NCBI GenBank assembly: GCA_900199595.1
Contig: FZRB01000001.1
Coordinates: 1 to 58,483 of the forward strand
From: Lachnospiraceae bacterium
GTDB taxonomy: Bacteria > Bacillota > Clostridia > Lachnospirales > Lachnospiraceae
Length of the DNA: 58,483 nt
Reading direction: 5' to 3'
Notes under the pieces: generated by a model
What the model saw: the letters and a program-made list of their open reading frames with translations, nothing else
Database searches by the model: none
Told to the model about the DNA's origin: nothing
Made by a program: the position numbers and the translations under genes
Shown: positions 1 through 9,363 of the stretch, piece by piece
Numbering within the stretch: position 1 is the stretch's first letter
Layout of the letters: each line of letters opens with the position of its first letter

Positions 1-1764
1 ATGGATATCAAGGGAAAAGGAAAAAACAGTCTTGCATTCCAATTACTGATGATATTTACCGTTAGTATTATATTGACGGATATTTTGTCGTTCTTTCTGA
101 TAAGAAATGTCGTAGAAAGCAATTACATGAATGAGAAGATATCAACGGTACATAGTATAGAAACGGAATTGGATAAATCACTAAAGGAATACACCTCATA
201 TGAGTGGGTTCTTTCTTATTTTCTGAGTCATCCTGACGTGGAATTTGATCTGGAGTACGAAGCATCAGTAAAAACAAATTCCAAGATAAAAAAGCTTCTG
301 GCAGCTCATCCCGGTATAGATATTAGGACTGTAACCGAGGCTGAACTTGATGCATTTCCCGAAGAGGATAAGAAGCTTTATGCTGAGATAGTCTATAACC
401 GCTGGCTTCTCAGAATTAATGATATTAAAAGTGTATATGACTGTTTATTCATGCATTTTTTTGCAACTGATGAAGAATACAAAAATGATGTATTTATTAT
501 CAGTGGTTCTGATGGAAAGACTCCCCGTGGAACTGAAATGGGAACGGTTTATATATACGGAACAAGGGTGGTAAATACCGAGGATCAGACAAATACCTTT
601 AAGGGACTTAAAGAAAAAGGTCCTGCTATTCTGATTACAGCCAACTATCTGGATGCTTACAGATATATGTTCGATATAGATAACCAGCCTATTATTGCCG
701 GAATTACTATCGAAATATCTGATGTTAAAAAGAATACTTTAGTAATGACTATTCAGTTTTTGATTACATTTATTGTTCTTGAACTGATAAGCTTCTTCCT
801 GTTAAGGTACCTGATATTCCAGTCAATCATACATCCTCTTAAGGGTGTAGAAAAGAGTGTACTTGAATATACATCATCGAAAAATGGCAAGCATGTCAGA
901 GACAGGCTGTCACAGATCAAAACTAATAATGAAATCGGTGTACTGGCTGACGGTATATCAGACATGACAAAAGAGATCGAGGATTATCTGGACAGGATAC
1001 AAACTGTAACTGCTGAAAATCAGAGAATCCGCGCCGATCTTGATATGGCTCAGAAGATACAGGCAGACATGCTGCCAAATGTATTCCCACCATTCCCTGA
1101 CAATACGGAATTCGACATCTACGCCACCATGAAGCCTGCAAAAGAGGTCGGGGGAGATTTCTATGACTTCTTTATGGTGGATGATGACCATCTGGCACTT
1201 GTTATAGCAGATGTATCAGGAAAGGGTGTGCCGGCATCTCTCTTTATGGTAAATGCCAAAACCCTTATTAAGAACCGTACTAAAATAGGCGGTCGTCCGG
1301 CAGATATAATCGCCGATGTGAGTGAGCAGCTGCTGGATGTAAATGAAGAAGGAATGTTTGTTACTGTCTGGCTGGCAGTAATCGATATACATACAGGAAA
1401 GGGTGTAGTTGTAAATGCGGGACATGAGCATCCTGTACTTAAGCATAAGGATGGCAGCTACGAACTTATTAAATATCGTCACTCAATGGCAGTAGCGATG
1501 ATAAGAGGAGTTCCATATAATCAGCATGATATACAGCTGGAGCCCGGTGACAGAATTTTCGTATATACCGACGGACTGCCTGAGGCAAGAAGAGGTGACG
1601 GAGAATTCTTCGGAACAGACCGAATGATAGAAGCTATGAATAAATATACCGATGCAGATCTTCATGACCTTCTTGTTAATATGAAAAAGGAAGTAGATAT
1701 ATTTGTTGATGGCGAAGAACAGTACGACGATATGACCATGCTCGGATTCGATTTCCGGGGATGA
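1..1764 (+). CDS. Membrane-anchored SpoIIE-type PP2C serine/threonine phosphatase with sensor and HAMP-like region
   Basis: Predicted to dephosphorylate a Ser/Thr-phosphorylated protein in response to an extracytoplasmic signal. A first hydrophobic helix lies at about residues 13-34, followed by an extracytoplasmic segment of about 215 residues and a second helix at 253-273. A HAMP/coiled-coil linker follows at 274-350, then a SpoIIE/RsbU phosphatase domain from about 355 to the end. Phosphatase motifs are VGGDFYD near 383, IADVSGKG, GMFVTVW, NAGHEHP, YTDGLPEA and the terminal YDDMTML, which supply the usual metal-binding aspartates. The reading frame begins on the first base of the window, so neither its ribosome site nor a longer start can be judged. 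An acyltransferase-like gene follows after 40 bases. No anti-sigma factor, STAS protein or kinase lies nearby, so its substrate is unknown. The family call is firm; the signal is not. Confidence 0.9.
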   Translation: MDIKGKGKNSLAFQLLMIFTVSIILTDILSFFLIRNVVESNYMNEKISTVHSIETELDKSLKEYTSYEWVLSYFLSHPDVEFDLEYEASVKTNSKIKKLLAAHPGIDIRTVTEAELDAFPEEDKKLYAEIVYNRWLLRINDIKSVYDCLFMHFFATDEEYKNDVFIISGSDGKTPRGTEMGTVYIYGTRVVNTEDQTNTFKGLKEKGPAILITANYLDAYRYMFDIDNQPIIAGITIEISDVKKNTLVMTIQFLITFIVLELISFFLLRYLIFQSIIHPLKGVEKSVLEYTSSKNGKHVRDRLSQIKTNNEIGVLADGISDMTKEIEDYLDRIQTVTAENQRIRADLDMAQKIQADMLPNVFPPFPDNTEFDIYATMKPAKEVGGDFYDFFMVDDDHLALVIADVSGKGVPASLFMVNAKTLIKNRTKIGGRPADIIADVSEQLLDVNEEGMFVTVWLAVIDIHTGKGVVVNAGHEHPVLKHKDGSYELIKYRHSMAVAMIRGVPYNQHDIQLEPGDRIFVYTDGLPEARRGDGEFFGTDRMIEAMNKYTDADLHDLLVNMKKEVDIFVDGEEQYDDMTMLGFDFRG

Positions 1765-1804
1765 TACAAAGGCGAAGAATTATAGTAAAGGGTAAACATT
1801 ATAT

Positions 1805-2950
1805 ATGGAGAATAAAACCAGTATAACAAATACAGCCGACAAAACAGCCGGCTCTAACCGAAACTCCTATATCGACATCATGAAAGCTGTCATGATCCTT
1901 TCGGTTATGGTCTATCATCTGATCTATCGCAGGAAGGACGGTGCCGCAGACCTGATAATAAGAGAGTTCATCTATCTGTCGATTCCTCTCTTTGTTTTTC
2001 TGGCGGGGTATTTCTATCGTGAGAAGGGTGTGCCTCTTATGTCGGAAGTGGGAAAGCGAATGAAACATCTTGTACTTCCCTCTGCTTTGGTAGATCTAGC
2101 TATTTTTTTACTATTCTGTCCGTATTTTCTGATATTTCATGGATATGATGTAAGGTCATGGCTCCTTGATATTTTGACAGAGTATCTGAGACCTGAGCTG
2201 ATGGAGAAGCTGGTGCCTGATTATGGTGCAGGTCAGTTTTTTAATAATCTTTCCCCCATATGGTTTATATGGATGCTTGCTTTTTCGACGATTTTATTCT
2301 TGATCGTAATGAAGCTTTTAAAGGGAAGTAAGCAGGAACCGGATATGGCCGCTATGATAATCGCCATGCTGGTTCTTATGATCATTGGATCGGTTCTTTA
2401 TGTATATTCTCCGAGACTGTCCTGGAGTCTTCATATTACTCCGCTTTATGCGGGAATCATGATAATGGCACAGATAATAAGAAGGCTGAATGTACTGGAG
2501 AAGCTGGAAAAAGTAAATCTCGCTCTCTCTTCTGTTATTATGGTAGTTCTGGCGGTATTACATTTTGTAATCTTTTATAATTTCGGCTCGGATAATCTCT
2601 ATCTCAGCCTTTTCGGTGATAAGGGCTTTATATCAGCAGCATTTTTCATTATAGAGATTCCAATGGGAGGATATGTATTATTTACATTTGCAAGAATTGT
2701 CTCATTGATTGAACCGCTTAAAGTATCTGTTGCCTGGATAGGAAGTCATACACTTGTTAATCTGTTAACACATACCTTCATTGGAGGAATAGCTGCAGAT
2801 ATACTTCATACCTATAACAAGCCGGGACCATACTGGTACTTAGACCCGCTCCCGACTTCTGTCATAATAAAATCAATGATTACCTTTGTAGTTGCGCTGG
2901 CCGGAAGCTCCGGACTTGCACTTTTGAACGATAAACTGAAAAAAAGATGA
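1805..2950 (+). CDS. Acyltransferase-3-like integral membrane protein
   Basis: A 381-residue polytopic membrane protein with about ten hydrophobic helices. The N-terminus contains SYIDIMKAVMILSVMVYHL, which matches the first helix of the acyltransferase-3 family, including the conserved histidine (His38) at its end. Members move acetyl, succinyl or similar acyl groups onto extracellular sugars, peptidoglycan or lipids. Length and topology fit that family. The ribosome site is weak (AAAGGG about 12 bases upstream). The gene lies 40 bases after the phosphatase gene and may be co-transcribed with it. It is followed by an unusual palindrome-rich spacer. The acceptor cannot be deduced from sequence. 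A related OpgC-like family is the main alternative. Confidence 0.75.
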   Translation: MENKTSITNTADKTAGSNRNSYIDIMKAVMILSVMVYHLIYRRKDGAADLIIREFIYLSIPLFVFLAGYFYREKGVPLMSEVGKRMKHLVLPSALVDLAIFLLFCPYFLIFHGYDVRSWLLDILTEYLRPELMEKLVPDYGAGQFFNNLSPIWFIWMLAFSTILFLIVMKLLKGSKQEPDMAAMIIAMLVLMIIGSVLYVYSPRLSWSLHITPLYAGIMIMAQIIRRLNVLEKLEKVNLALSSVIMVVLAVLHFVIFYNFGSDNLYLSLFGDKGFISAAFFIIEIPMGGYVLFTFARIVSLIEPLKVSVAWIGSHTLVNLLTHTFIGGIAADILHTYNKPGPYWYLDPLPTSVIIKSMITFVVALAGSSGLALLNDKLKKR

Positions 2951-3105
2951 CAGCAGTGAACTGAGGCTCTGGGATACGGTTCGAAGAACCGAGGGTTCCC
3001 AGGGTCCGAGCAAAGCGAGGATGCGCTGCACGTAGTGCAGCCATGACTTCCAAAGGAAGTCATGCATATCGACTTTGTCGATATGGCACAGGTTCACTTT
3101 TGTCA
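2948..3105. repeat. Terminator-type hairpin with a train of small palindromes in its loop
   Basis: The outer arms are TGACAGCAGTGAAC (2948-2961) and GTTCACTTTTGTCA (3092-3105), pairing at 12 of 14 positions. They match the arms of the hairpin family seen after other genes here. Between them sit perfect palindromes with three-base loops: CGGTTC/GAACCG (2977-2991), GCTGCAC/GTGCAGC (3025-3041), ATGACTTCC/GGAAGTCAT (3043-3063) and CATATCGAC/GTCGATATG (3065-3085). The simplest reading is that a mosaic of about 130 bases sits inside the loop of the repeat. It separates the acyltransferase gene from the next operon. No GTTGC-type promoter is present in this gap. Confidence 0.8.
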
Positions 3106-3125
3106 CATTGAGGGGGTAAAATGTT

Positions 3126-5549
3126 ATGCCATATTCTACTTATATTACTCAGGATGGGGTGAATAATCTTATTAGTAAGCTTTCAGGCAAAGAGGTGGTC
3201 AGACAGTTTGCTGATCACCAGCCTTTTGTTTTATCCGGTCTGGATGAGAAGGAAGAGCTTAGGAGCAGGATGGCATTTGTGGATGCTTACAAGAAAGAGT
3301 TCGAAGAGCTGCATGCTGAGATAAAAAAGCTTTATCGTAACGAGGGCGACAAAAATGAATTCGATTATCTGAAGGAGGACAACTTTCGTAAGGCTGCCTC
3401 CACACCTGTCCCAAGCAAGCTCAATCCTTTAAAAATGAATAATGTTTTCCTTCTTGATATGATGAAGGACTACATGACCTATCAGCATATGATGGGTAAG
3501 GTCAGCACTCAGCATTATAACTCATTCCTCAGTAAGGACAGTGAGAAGGAAAAAGAATTCCGTAAGCAGAGACTTACTAAGAAAGAAAAGGAGTTTCTTA
3601 TAGAAGAATCTGTTTTTTCTGATGCTAAGAAACAGGGACTCCGTGAATGTCGTAAGTGGATGTACCGCAATGCTTCAAAGAGCGGTATCTTCAATGATAC
3701 GGGAAGCAAGCGTAATTATATAGACTCATTTGCAAAAAAGAAAGTCCAGATTCAGGCAAATACGATATATCAGATAGAGAAGGGGCTTTACAAGTATGAT
3801 GAGGCGACCGATATAACAATAAGAAATGCCATGTCCCCGGGATATGTTCCCAGCTTTGATAAGTTCAAGAAAATGATGGTCAGATCGAAGAAGAACCCAT
3901 ACAATTTCTATAACAAGGCAGTGGGTAACTTCTATTACTGGTCACGCATGGAGCGGGCTCTAAGAAAGACTGAATCCAAAAGTCTCATGGTCGAACGTCA
4001 TTATGCGGAGGCTTCACTGGAAGATAAGTTAAATGCACCTGTAGGAAGCATAGATAAGTCTAAATCAGCTATTCCTGAGACGGGACATCATTACAGGATC
4101 GTTAATCCTGTGGGGGATGCTCGCGATTATAATAGAATAAATAAAGCATTGAAGGAGTTTGGTAAGGAAAGAGATGAGTATCTGAAGATTCTCACAAAAC
4201 TCCAAAAGAACAGAAATGATGAGAGTCTGTTTCTGGATCTTATATATCAGGGAATAAGGATTCAGCGCTTTGTAAAGGTAAAAGAAAACAAGGTTGCTCT
4301 TGAAAGAGCTGAAAAAATACTGGGAAAAGAAAATGCTATCTCTTCATTTGTGGATTTTACTCTTGAAATCCAGAGAAAAAACAAGCTTATGGATAATACA
4401 GAGATAGAAAAGATCAAGCGTGAAAAAGCAGGCGATGGAATGGATCTTGCTGTTTCCATAAAAGGCTTTGGAGACAAGGGTTATGCAGCAGCAAGTGGAG
4501 TGGCAGGATTTTTTACTACCAGTGAAAAGCTTGCTAAGGTGACAAATGGATTTAGCTTCGGAACAGCTATATCCTCTGCTTATCTGGCTGTTAAGAGTAC
4601 ATTTATGAGCCTTATATCCTGGAGAAGAAAGAAGAAAGCAGAGAAGGTTCAGGAAGAAAACAGAGATCTTAAGAATTACGGTAAGACAAAGGATGATCCG
4701 GACATTGAAGGAAGAAAGCTCAATGATATGGCGAAGATATCAAAGAAGAGAAATTCCTTTAAAGCAAAGAATTATGCTGCCCAGGGCAGTTTTGCGGCTG
4801 CGGCTGTTGGCTTTACCGTGATGGGAATTGTGGGACTTGGCTGTCTGCCTCTTACCATAGCGGGAGGAATAATCGGTGGTATTGGCTTTGGAGTTAAGTA
4901 TGCCATGGATTATTACCAGAACAAGAAGCTGGCGGGCAAAGCCTTAGATACTATAGTTAAGACCGAAGAATACGAAAAGCAGAACGCCGATATAAAGAAT
5001 AGTAATGATATAAATCCTATAGGAAACAGTCCTCTGGACCAGAAGAGATTTATAGATAAAAAGGTTGAAGAGAGAAAGAATCTTCTGGAAGAAAAGAAGG
5101 AACGATTTACTGATAATCAGAGCAGCTTCAAGGTGCTTGATAATTATACAAAGAGTCCGGATAAGATGAAGAACAGGATTCGCGAGAGCTGGGCAGTGGA
5201 AAAGGGCTGTTCGTCAGTTTACAGCTTTTCGGCAAGTAATGATAAGGAAATGGTGATGAATGCTTATCGTCATATGTTCCTTAAGGATCCGGAGGGACCG
5301 ATCGATAAGGCTAATCTTCTGACACCTGAACAGGTAAAGCAATACATGTCTATAGACCCACTTGACAGAGCAATAACCGGACAGACCAGAGAACAGGCTA
5401 AGAGGAGAGCTCTATACAGAGACCTGCTTAAGTCCGAAGGTATACAGACTGAGGCACCGAAGGACGTTATGGAGGCAAGAGAACGCTTCACCGCGAAGGA
5501 GAAGCCTGTGAAGAAGGATACAGAAAAGCAGAAGGGTAAATCATTGTAG
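3126..5549 (+). CDS. Large protein with two Gly/Ala-rich hydrophobic stretches; possible membrane-inserting protein
   Basis: No family recognised. The 807-residue product has a charged, helical N-terminal 440 residues. Two hydrophobic, small-residue-rich stretches follow at about 451-498 (GYAAASGVAGFF...) and 554-597 (GSFAAAAVGF...GGIIGGIGFGV), separated by a very basic linker. The remainder is soluble and ends in the Lys-rich tail KPVKKDTEKQKGKSL. Paired Gly/Ala hydrophobic hairpins inside an otherwise soluble chain occur in pore-forming toxins and translocated membrane proteins, but this is only resemblance. The start at 3126 is preceded by GAGGGGG at about 9 bases. A small acidic YbjN-like gene follows 46 bases downstream of the stop. 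The basic disordered tail resembles those of the giant proteins further on, but I found no clear copy of their shared module B. Confidence 0.85.
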   Translation: MPYSTYITQDGVNNLISKLSGKEVVRQFADHQPFVLSGLDEKEELRSRMAFVDAYKKEFEELHAEIKKLYRNEGDKNEFDYLKEDNFRKAASTPVPSKLNPLKMNNVFLLDMMKDYMTYQHMMGKVSTQHYNSFLSKDSEKEKEFRKQRLTKKEKEFLIEESVFSDAKKQGLRECRKWMYRNASKSGIFNDTGSKRNYIDSFAKKKVQIQANTIYQIEKGLYKYDEATDITIRNAMSPGYVPSFDKFKKMMVRSKKNPYNFYNKAVGNFYYWSRMERALRKTESKSLMVERHYAEASLEDKLNAPVGSIDKSKSAIPETGHHYRIVNPVGDARDYNRINKALKEFGKERDEYLKILTKLQKNRNDESLFLDLIYQGIRIQRFVKVKENKVALERAEKILGKENAISSFVDFTLEIQRKNKLMDNTEIEKIKREKAGDGMDLAVSIKGFGDKGYAAASGVAGFFTTSEKLAKVTNGFSFGTAISSAYLAVKSTFMSLISWRRKKKAEKVQEENRDLKNYGKTKDDPDIEGRKLNDMAKISKKRNSFKAKNYAAQGSFAAAAVGFTVMGIVGLGCLPLTIAGGIIGGIGFGVKYAMDYYQNKKLAGKALDTIVKTEEYEKQNADIKNSNDINPIGNSPLDQKRFIDKKVEERKNLLEEKKERFTDNQSSFKVLDNYTKSPDKMKNRIRESWAVEKGCSSVYSFSASNDKEMVMNAYRHMFLKDPEGPIDKANLLTPEQVKQYMSIDPLDRAITGQTREQAKRRALYRDLLKSEGIQTEAPKDVMEARERFTAKEKPVKKDTEKQKGKSL

Positions 5550-5595
5550 GGATTCTTCGGGAAAAACCCTCAGAATGGTAGAGAGGAGAATAAAA

Positions 5596-6147
5596 ATGTC
5601 ACAGTTCAATACTGAATATATATTAGAAAAAATCGCAGAGATGGAGGACGGCCAGAATTCCATGTCGGATATCTTCTATAAAGGAGAGGTTCCCGGGGAT
5701 GTGGATCCGGCACTGCTTTCTCTCATAGATATGGCAGATGTGGTAACAGTAATGGATTATGCCGATATAGGGCAGAATGGATATGATGCTTTCGGTGTGT
5801 TTACATTTCTTCCTGATGTAGAGGATGATCCCTGCCGTATACTTTCCATAGTGATCACTCTGACTGAAGAAGTGAATCCTGTCGGTATCTATGATCTCTA
5901 TCAGGTCATGAACAGGATAAATGTGAGAATACCGGGAGGTGCATTTGTTATTTCTGATGATGAGAAGACAATGTATTATAGAACCTATGTGACTCTTCCA
6001 AAGGATGTATCAAATGAGGAGACACTGAAGAATGCAGGACTTAGAGTATTTGATTCGATTGCTGCAGTGAATGACTGGATTGATGTTCTCATGGGTCTTA
6101 ATGATGGCGATTTGTCATATGAGGAAAGTATAAAAATAGTTTCATAG
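5596..6147 (+). CDS. Small acidic YbjN-like protein, possible chaperone fold
   Basis: The start is set at 5596, where GAGAGGAG lies 7 bases upstream. The longer frame from 5575 would add seven residues with no ribosome site. The 183-residue product is strongly acidic. Its centre, YDLYQVMNRINVRIPGG followed by AFVISDDEKTMYYRTYV, resembles the YbjN family, whose fold is like that of type III secretion chaperones (a helix followed by a strand pair, with a conserved Asn before the strand). It sits between the 807-residue protein with hydrophobic stretches and two phosphatases, and ends 8 bases before the first of these, so translational coupling is likely. A role as chaperone for the upstream product is suggested by size, charge and neighbourhood only. 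The YbjN similarity is a weak motif-level match. Confidence 0.7.
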   Translation: MSQFNTEYILEKIAEMEDGQNSMSDIFYKGEVPGDVDPALLSLIDMADVVTVMDYADIGQNGYDAFGVFTFLPDVEDDPCRILSIVITLTEEVNPVGIYDLYQVMNRINVRIPGGAFVISDDEKTMYYRTYVTLPKDVSNEETLKNAGLRVFDSIAAVNDWIDVLMGLNDGDLSYEESIKIVS

Positions 6148-6155
6148 GTAGTATC

Positions 6156-7694
6156 ATGGACTTCGATTCAAAATTCAATTACATGCTAAAAAAAGAATAT
6201 GCAGTATATATAGGCTTTTATGTAGTTGCTTCCCTTGCTGTTCTCGGATGGGTATTTCAGCTGATCCGAGGTTTTAATGGCATGGAAGCCTCATGGGCAG
6301 TCAGCACAGGAATTGAAGCACTTGGTCTGGCTATGAATGCTATTGTATTTTTAGGCTTTCTTTCTAATAAAGAAAACGGTACAAAAATCAGATCTGTTTT
6401 TGCCGCACTTATTCTGACAAGCTCACTGGGACTCTTCTGGGATGAATGTGCATGGCTTGTTCAGGGAGTAGCAAATTATTCTGTTTTGAATCGTATATCT
6501 AACTCACTTTTATATATCAACAGCTTTACTATGGAACTCATGTTTTGGACTTATGTAATAAATATCTTTAAGATCAAGTCCAAACTGGCTAAAATCTCGA
6601 CTAAAATATTTATTGTACTCTGGTTTCCACTCACTATAACTTCAATTGCAAATATATTTACTCCAATTTATTTTGTGGTTGACAGTACGGGGATGTATTC
6701 AAGAACAGATCTTTACCCTCTTCACCTTCTTTACTTCCTGATGGTAATGCCAGTCGTAACTATACTTATTATCGGAGCAAAGGCTCCTGTAATAGATAAA
6801 ATAGTTGTATCTTCATTCTTCATATTTCCCCTTATTGGAGAACTTATATCTGTATTCTATTTTGGAATATCAACAGCGCCGGTCAGCTTTATGATAGCAA
6901 TTCTTCTGAACTATCGCGTTATTATTTCAAACAGTGAGAAGAGATTTCTTGTTACCCAGAACGGGCTGGCTATCGCATCAAGCATTCAGAATGGTATGCT
7001 TCCCGATCCCGGAAAAATATATAAGGATAGAACGGATTTTGATATAGCAGCTTCTATGACTCCTGCTCAGACTGTGGGCGGAGATTTCTATGACTGTTTT
7101 CTTTTGGATGAAGATCATCTTGTCATATTAATTGCAGATGTGTCTGATAAAGGTATTCCTGCTGCTCTTTTTATGACAGTTTCGAAGGTTTTCATTAAGA
7201 CGCGTATTGAGATGGGGGGCACTCCGTCTGAGATAATAACCTATGTCGATGAACGTTTATCTGACGGTAATGAAGCAGGAATGTTTGTCACTCTCTGGAT
7301 GGCAATAATTGATCTTAATACAGGACATGTGGAGGCCTGCAACGCGGGACATGATTATCCTGCTATTTTAAGTCTTTCAGAGGGCTATAAGGTTGAAAAA
7401 ACTCTGCACGGTCCTCCGGTAGCATTTATGCCCGGAATGCAGTTTCCGGGAATAAGCTTCGACCTTAAACCCGGGGAGAGTATATTTTTATATACTGACG
7501 GGCTTGTGGAAGCTAAAAGAGCAGATAATGACAGATTCGGTATTGACAGAATGGTTGAAGTGCTTAATTCATGTAAAAATGATTCCTGTGAGCAGCTTAT
7601 AAGCGATATGAAAAAAACTGTTCAGGATTATGTGGAAGAAGAACCGCAGTTTGATGATATGACTATGCTTAGCTTTACATACAAAGGAAGGTAG
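6156..7694 (+). CDS. Polytopic membrane SpoIIE-type PP2C phosphatase, copy 1 of a tandem pair
   Basis: The 512-residue product has about 7-8 hydrophobic helices in the first 265 residues and a SpoIIE/RsbU-type phosphatase domain from about 275 to the end. Catalytic-domain motifs are VGGDFYD (near 307), IADVSDKG, GMFVTLW, NAGHDYP, YTDGLVEA and FDDMTML. The membrane part has conserved acidic/aromatic patches such as WDECAWLVQG and may sense a small hydrophobic or membrane signal. It is clearly paralogous to the next gene over its whole length, including the membrane part (GFNGMEASW versus GIDGMEISW), so the pair arose by tandem duplication. The gene starts 8 bases after the YbjN-like gene and stops 6 bases before the next. 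No substrate protein is encoded nearby. Confidence 0.9.
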   Translation: MDFDSKFNYMLKKEYAVYIGFYVVASLAVLGWVFQLIRGFNGMEASWAVSTGIEALGLAMNAIVFLGFLSNKENGTKIRSVFAALILTSSLGLFWDECAWLVQGVANYSVLNRISNSLLYINSFTMELMFWTYVINIFKIKSKLAKISTKIFIVLWFPLTITSIANIFTPIYFVVDSTGMYSRTDLYPLHLLYFLMVMPVVTILIIGAKAPVIDKIVVSSFFIFPLIGELISVFYFGISTAPVSFMIAILLNYRVIISNSEKRFLVTQNGLAIASSIQNGMLPDPGKIYKDRTDFDIAASMTPAQTVGGDFYDCFLLDEDHLVILIADVSDKGIPAALFMTVSKVFIKTRIEMGGTPSEIITYVDERLSDGNEAGMFVTLWMAIIDLNTGHVEACNAGHDYPAILSLSEGYKVEKTLHGPPVAFMPGMQFPGISFDLKPGESIFLYTDGLVEAKRADNDRFGIDRMVEVLNSCKNDSCEQLISDMKKTVQDYVEEEPQFDDMTMLSFTYKGR

Positions 7695-7700
7695 TTTGTT

Positions 7701-9233
7701 TTGGAAAGTAAGATAATTAAAACACTTTATAGCAACAACAAAAAAATTCTACCTGTTGGTTTTTTCTTTCTTTGCTGTCTTTTTGTAACAGGTCTTTTGC
7801 TGCAGGTATTCAGAGGCATTGATGGAATGGAGATATCATGGGAGTTCAGCTGTGGTATGGAGGTTTTCGGAATCGCCATCTGTACGGTTGTTTATTACAG
7901 CTTTATGCAGAATAGGGAAACCTATGGCTTTGAGACCGACGTTTTTTCTACGCTATTGATCACAGCCGCTCTTAATCTGTTTCTGGATGAATGGTCATGG
8001 CTGGTTCAGGGAGTTGCTACTGCCAGAACAGCAAATATGATTTCAAATGTGCTTTTATACGTAAATACATACACTATGGGACTTATGTTCTGGGTCTATG
8101 CCTGCAGAATGCTTGATCTTAGAACCAAGCTCATAAAGTACTCTACAAATCTGTTTATAATAATGTATTTTCCGGCAGCTTTAATCTGTATTCTGAATAT
8201 ATGGTTTCCTATATATTTCAGCATTGATGAGGCCGGAGAATATAGAAGAGCGGCAGGTTATATATACAGGAACTGGTATTATATAATAATCATACCCGCG
8301 CTTATTCAGCTTGCTATCAAAGCAAAAGCCAGCTGGAGAACGAAAATTCTGCTGGGATCATTTCTCATATTGCCTCTTATTGCAGAAATTATTTCATTAT
8401 TTAAATTTGGCATGTCCACCAAGCCTACGGCTTCAATGTTCGCAATAATGCTGAATTGTATAATCCTTATTGCAAAAAGAGAAAGAGAGATAGTTAAAAC
8501 TCAGGGTGGACTGGAGATAGCCTCCCAGCTTCAGGAAAGTGTTCTTCCTAAGGATCCATCCGCTTTGCAGGGAAAAAAGAATTATGAGATTTTTGCATCC
8601 ATGACTCCGGCACAGGAGGTTGGCGGGGATTTCTATGACTATTTCATGATTGATGACAGTCATCTTGCAATCCTTGTTGCAGATGTGTCTGACAAAGGAG
8701 TCGGAGCCGCATTTTTCATGATGATAGCTAAGGTGCTTATAAAATCGAGAGCGGAGCTTGGAGGCTCACCTTCTGAGATTATTTCATACGTTGATGATAG
8801 AATAACCAAAACGAGTAATTCGGGAATGTTTGTAACTGTATGGTTTGGAATAATTGATCTTGATACCGGACATGTGGATGCCTGCAATGCCGGACATGAT
8901 TATCCTGCTATATTAATGGAAACAGGAGGTTTTACAGTTGAGAAAAATGTTCACGGTTCACCTATTGCATTTCTGCCCGGAATGCCTTATCCCGAGTACA
9001 GCTTTGATATGAAGCCGGGACACAGACTGTTCCTCTATACAGACGGACTGGTTGAAGCCAAACGCCATGATTCATCTCGCTTCGGAACAGACAGAATGCT
9101 CGAGGTGCTGAATGCAAATAAATCGGCCGATAATGAGAGCCTCATCAGAATAATGAGAGAAGAAATAGACAAATTCGCAGATGGAGAACCCCAGTTTGAT
9201 GATATAACAATGCTGAGCTTTTCCTTCAAATAA
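7701..9233 (+). CDS. Polytopic membrane SpoIIE-type PP2C phosphatase, copy 2, TTG start
   Basis: Paralogue of the preceding gene, 510 residues, with the same 7-8-helix sensor and SpoIIE-type phosphatase domain. Motifs are VGGDFYD near 307, VADVSDKG, GMFVTVW, NAGHDYP, YTDGLVEA and FDDITML. Translation appears to begin at TTG 7701, because AAGGAAGG lies about 8 bases upstream and homology with copy 1 extends to this point. A weak start could lower its level relative to copy 1. It is the last gene of the 3126-9233 operon and is followed directly by the palindromic terminator at 9234-9307. Both copies keep all phosphatase motifs, so neither looks degenerate. Confidence 0.9.
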   Translation: MESKIIKTLYSNNKKILPVGFFFLCCLFVTGLLLQVFRGIDGMEISWEFSCGMEVFGIAICTVVYYSFMQNRETYGFETDVFSTLLITAALNLFLDEWSWLVQGVATARTANMISNVLLYVNTYTMGLMFWVYACRMLDLRTKLIKYSTNLFIIMYFPAALICILNIWFPIYFSIDEAGEYRRAAGYIYRNWYYIIIIPALIQLAIKAKASWRTKILLGSFLILPLIAEIISLFKFGMSTKPTASMFAIMLNCIILIAKREREIVKTQGGLEIASQLQESVLPKDPSALQGKKNYEIFASMTPAQEVGGDFYDYFMIDDSHLAILVADVSDKGVGAAFFMMIAKVLIKSRAELGGSPSEIISYVDDRITKTSNSGMFVTVWFGIIDLDTGHVDACNAGHDYPAILMETGGFTVEKNVHGSPIAFLPGMPYPEYSFDMKPGHRLFLYTDGLVEAKRHDSSRFGTDRMLEVLNANKSADNESLIRIMREEIDKFADGEPQFDDITMLSFSFK

Positions 9234-9307
9234 GTTTACATAAAAAAGATGACAGAAGTGTGACAGCAGTGAACCTGGTTCATTTCTGTCATCTTATTTA
9301 TGTAAAC
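9234..9307. terminator. Long palindromic hairpin after the phosphatase operon, GAACCTGGTTC family
   Basis: Nested inverted repeats: GTTTACATAAA (9234-9244) with TTTATGTAAAC (9297-9307), AGATGACAGAA (9247-9257) with TTCTGTCATCT (9284-9294), and an inner GAACCTGGTTC (9271-9281). There is no long U-run after the distal arm. The position right after a stop codon and the shared arms with other gene ends support a terminator or 3' stabilising hairpin. Confidence 0.75.
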
Positions 9308-9363
9308 CAATCGGAAGGGTTTTGACGGGAAATGTGTAAATTAATAAAAAAAATAGTTCAATG

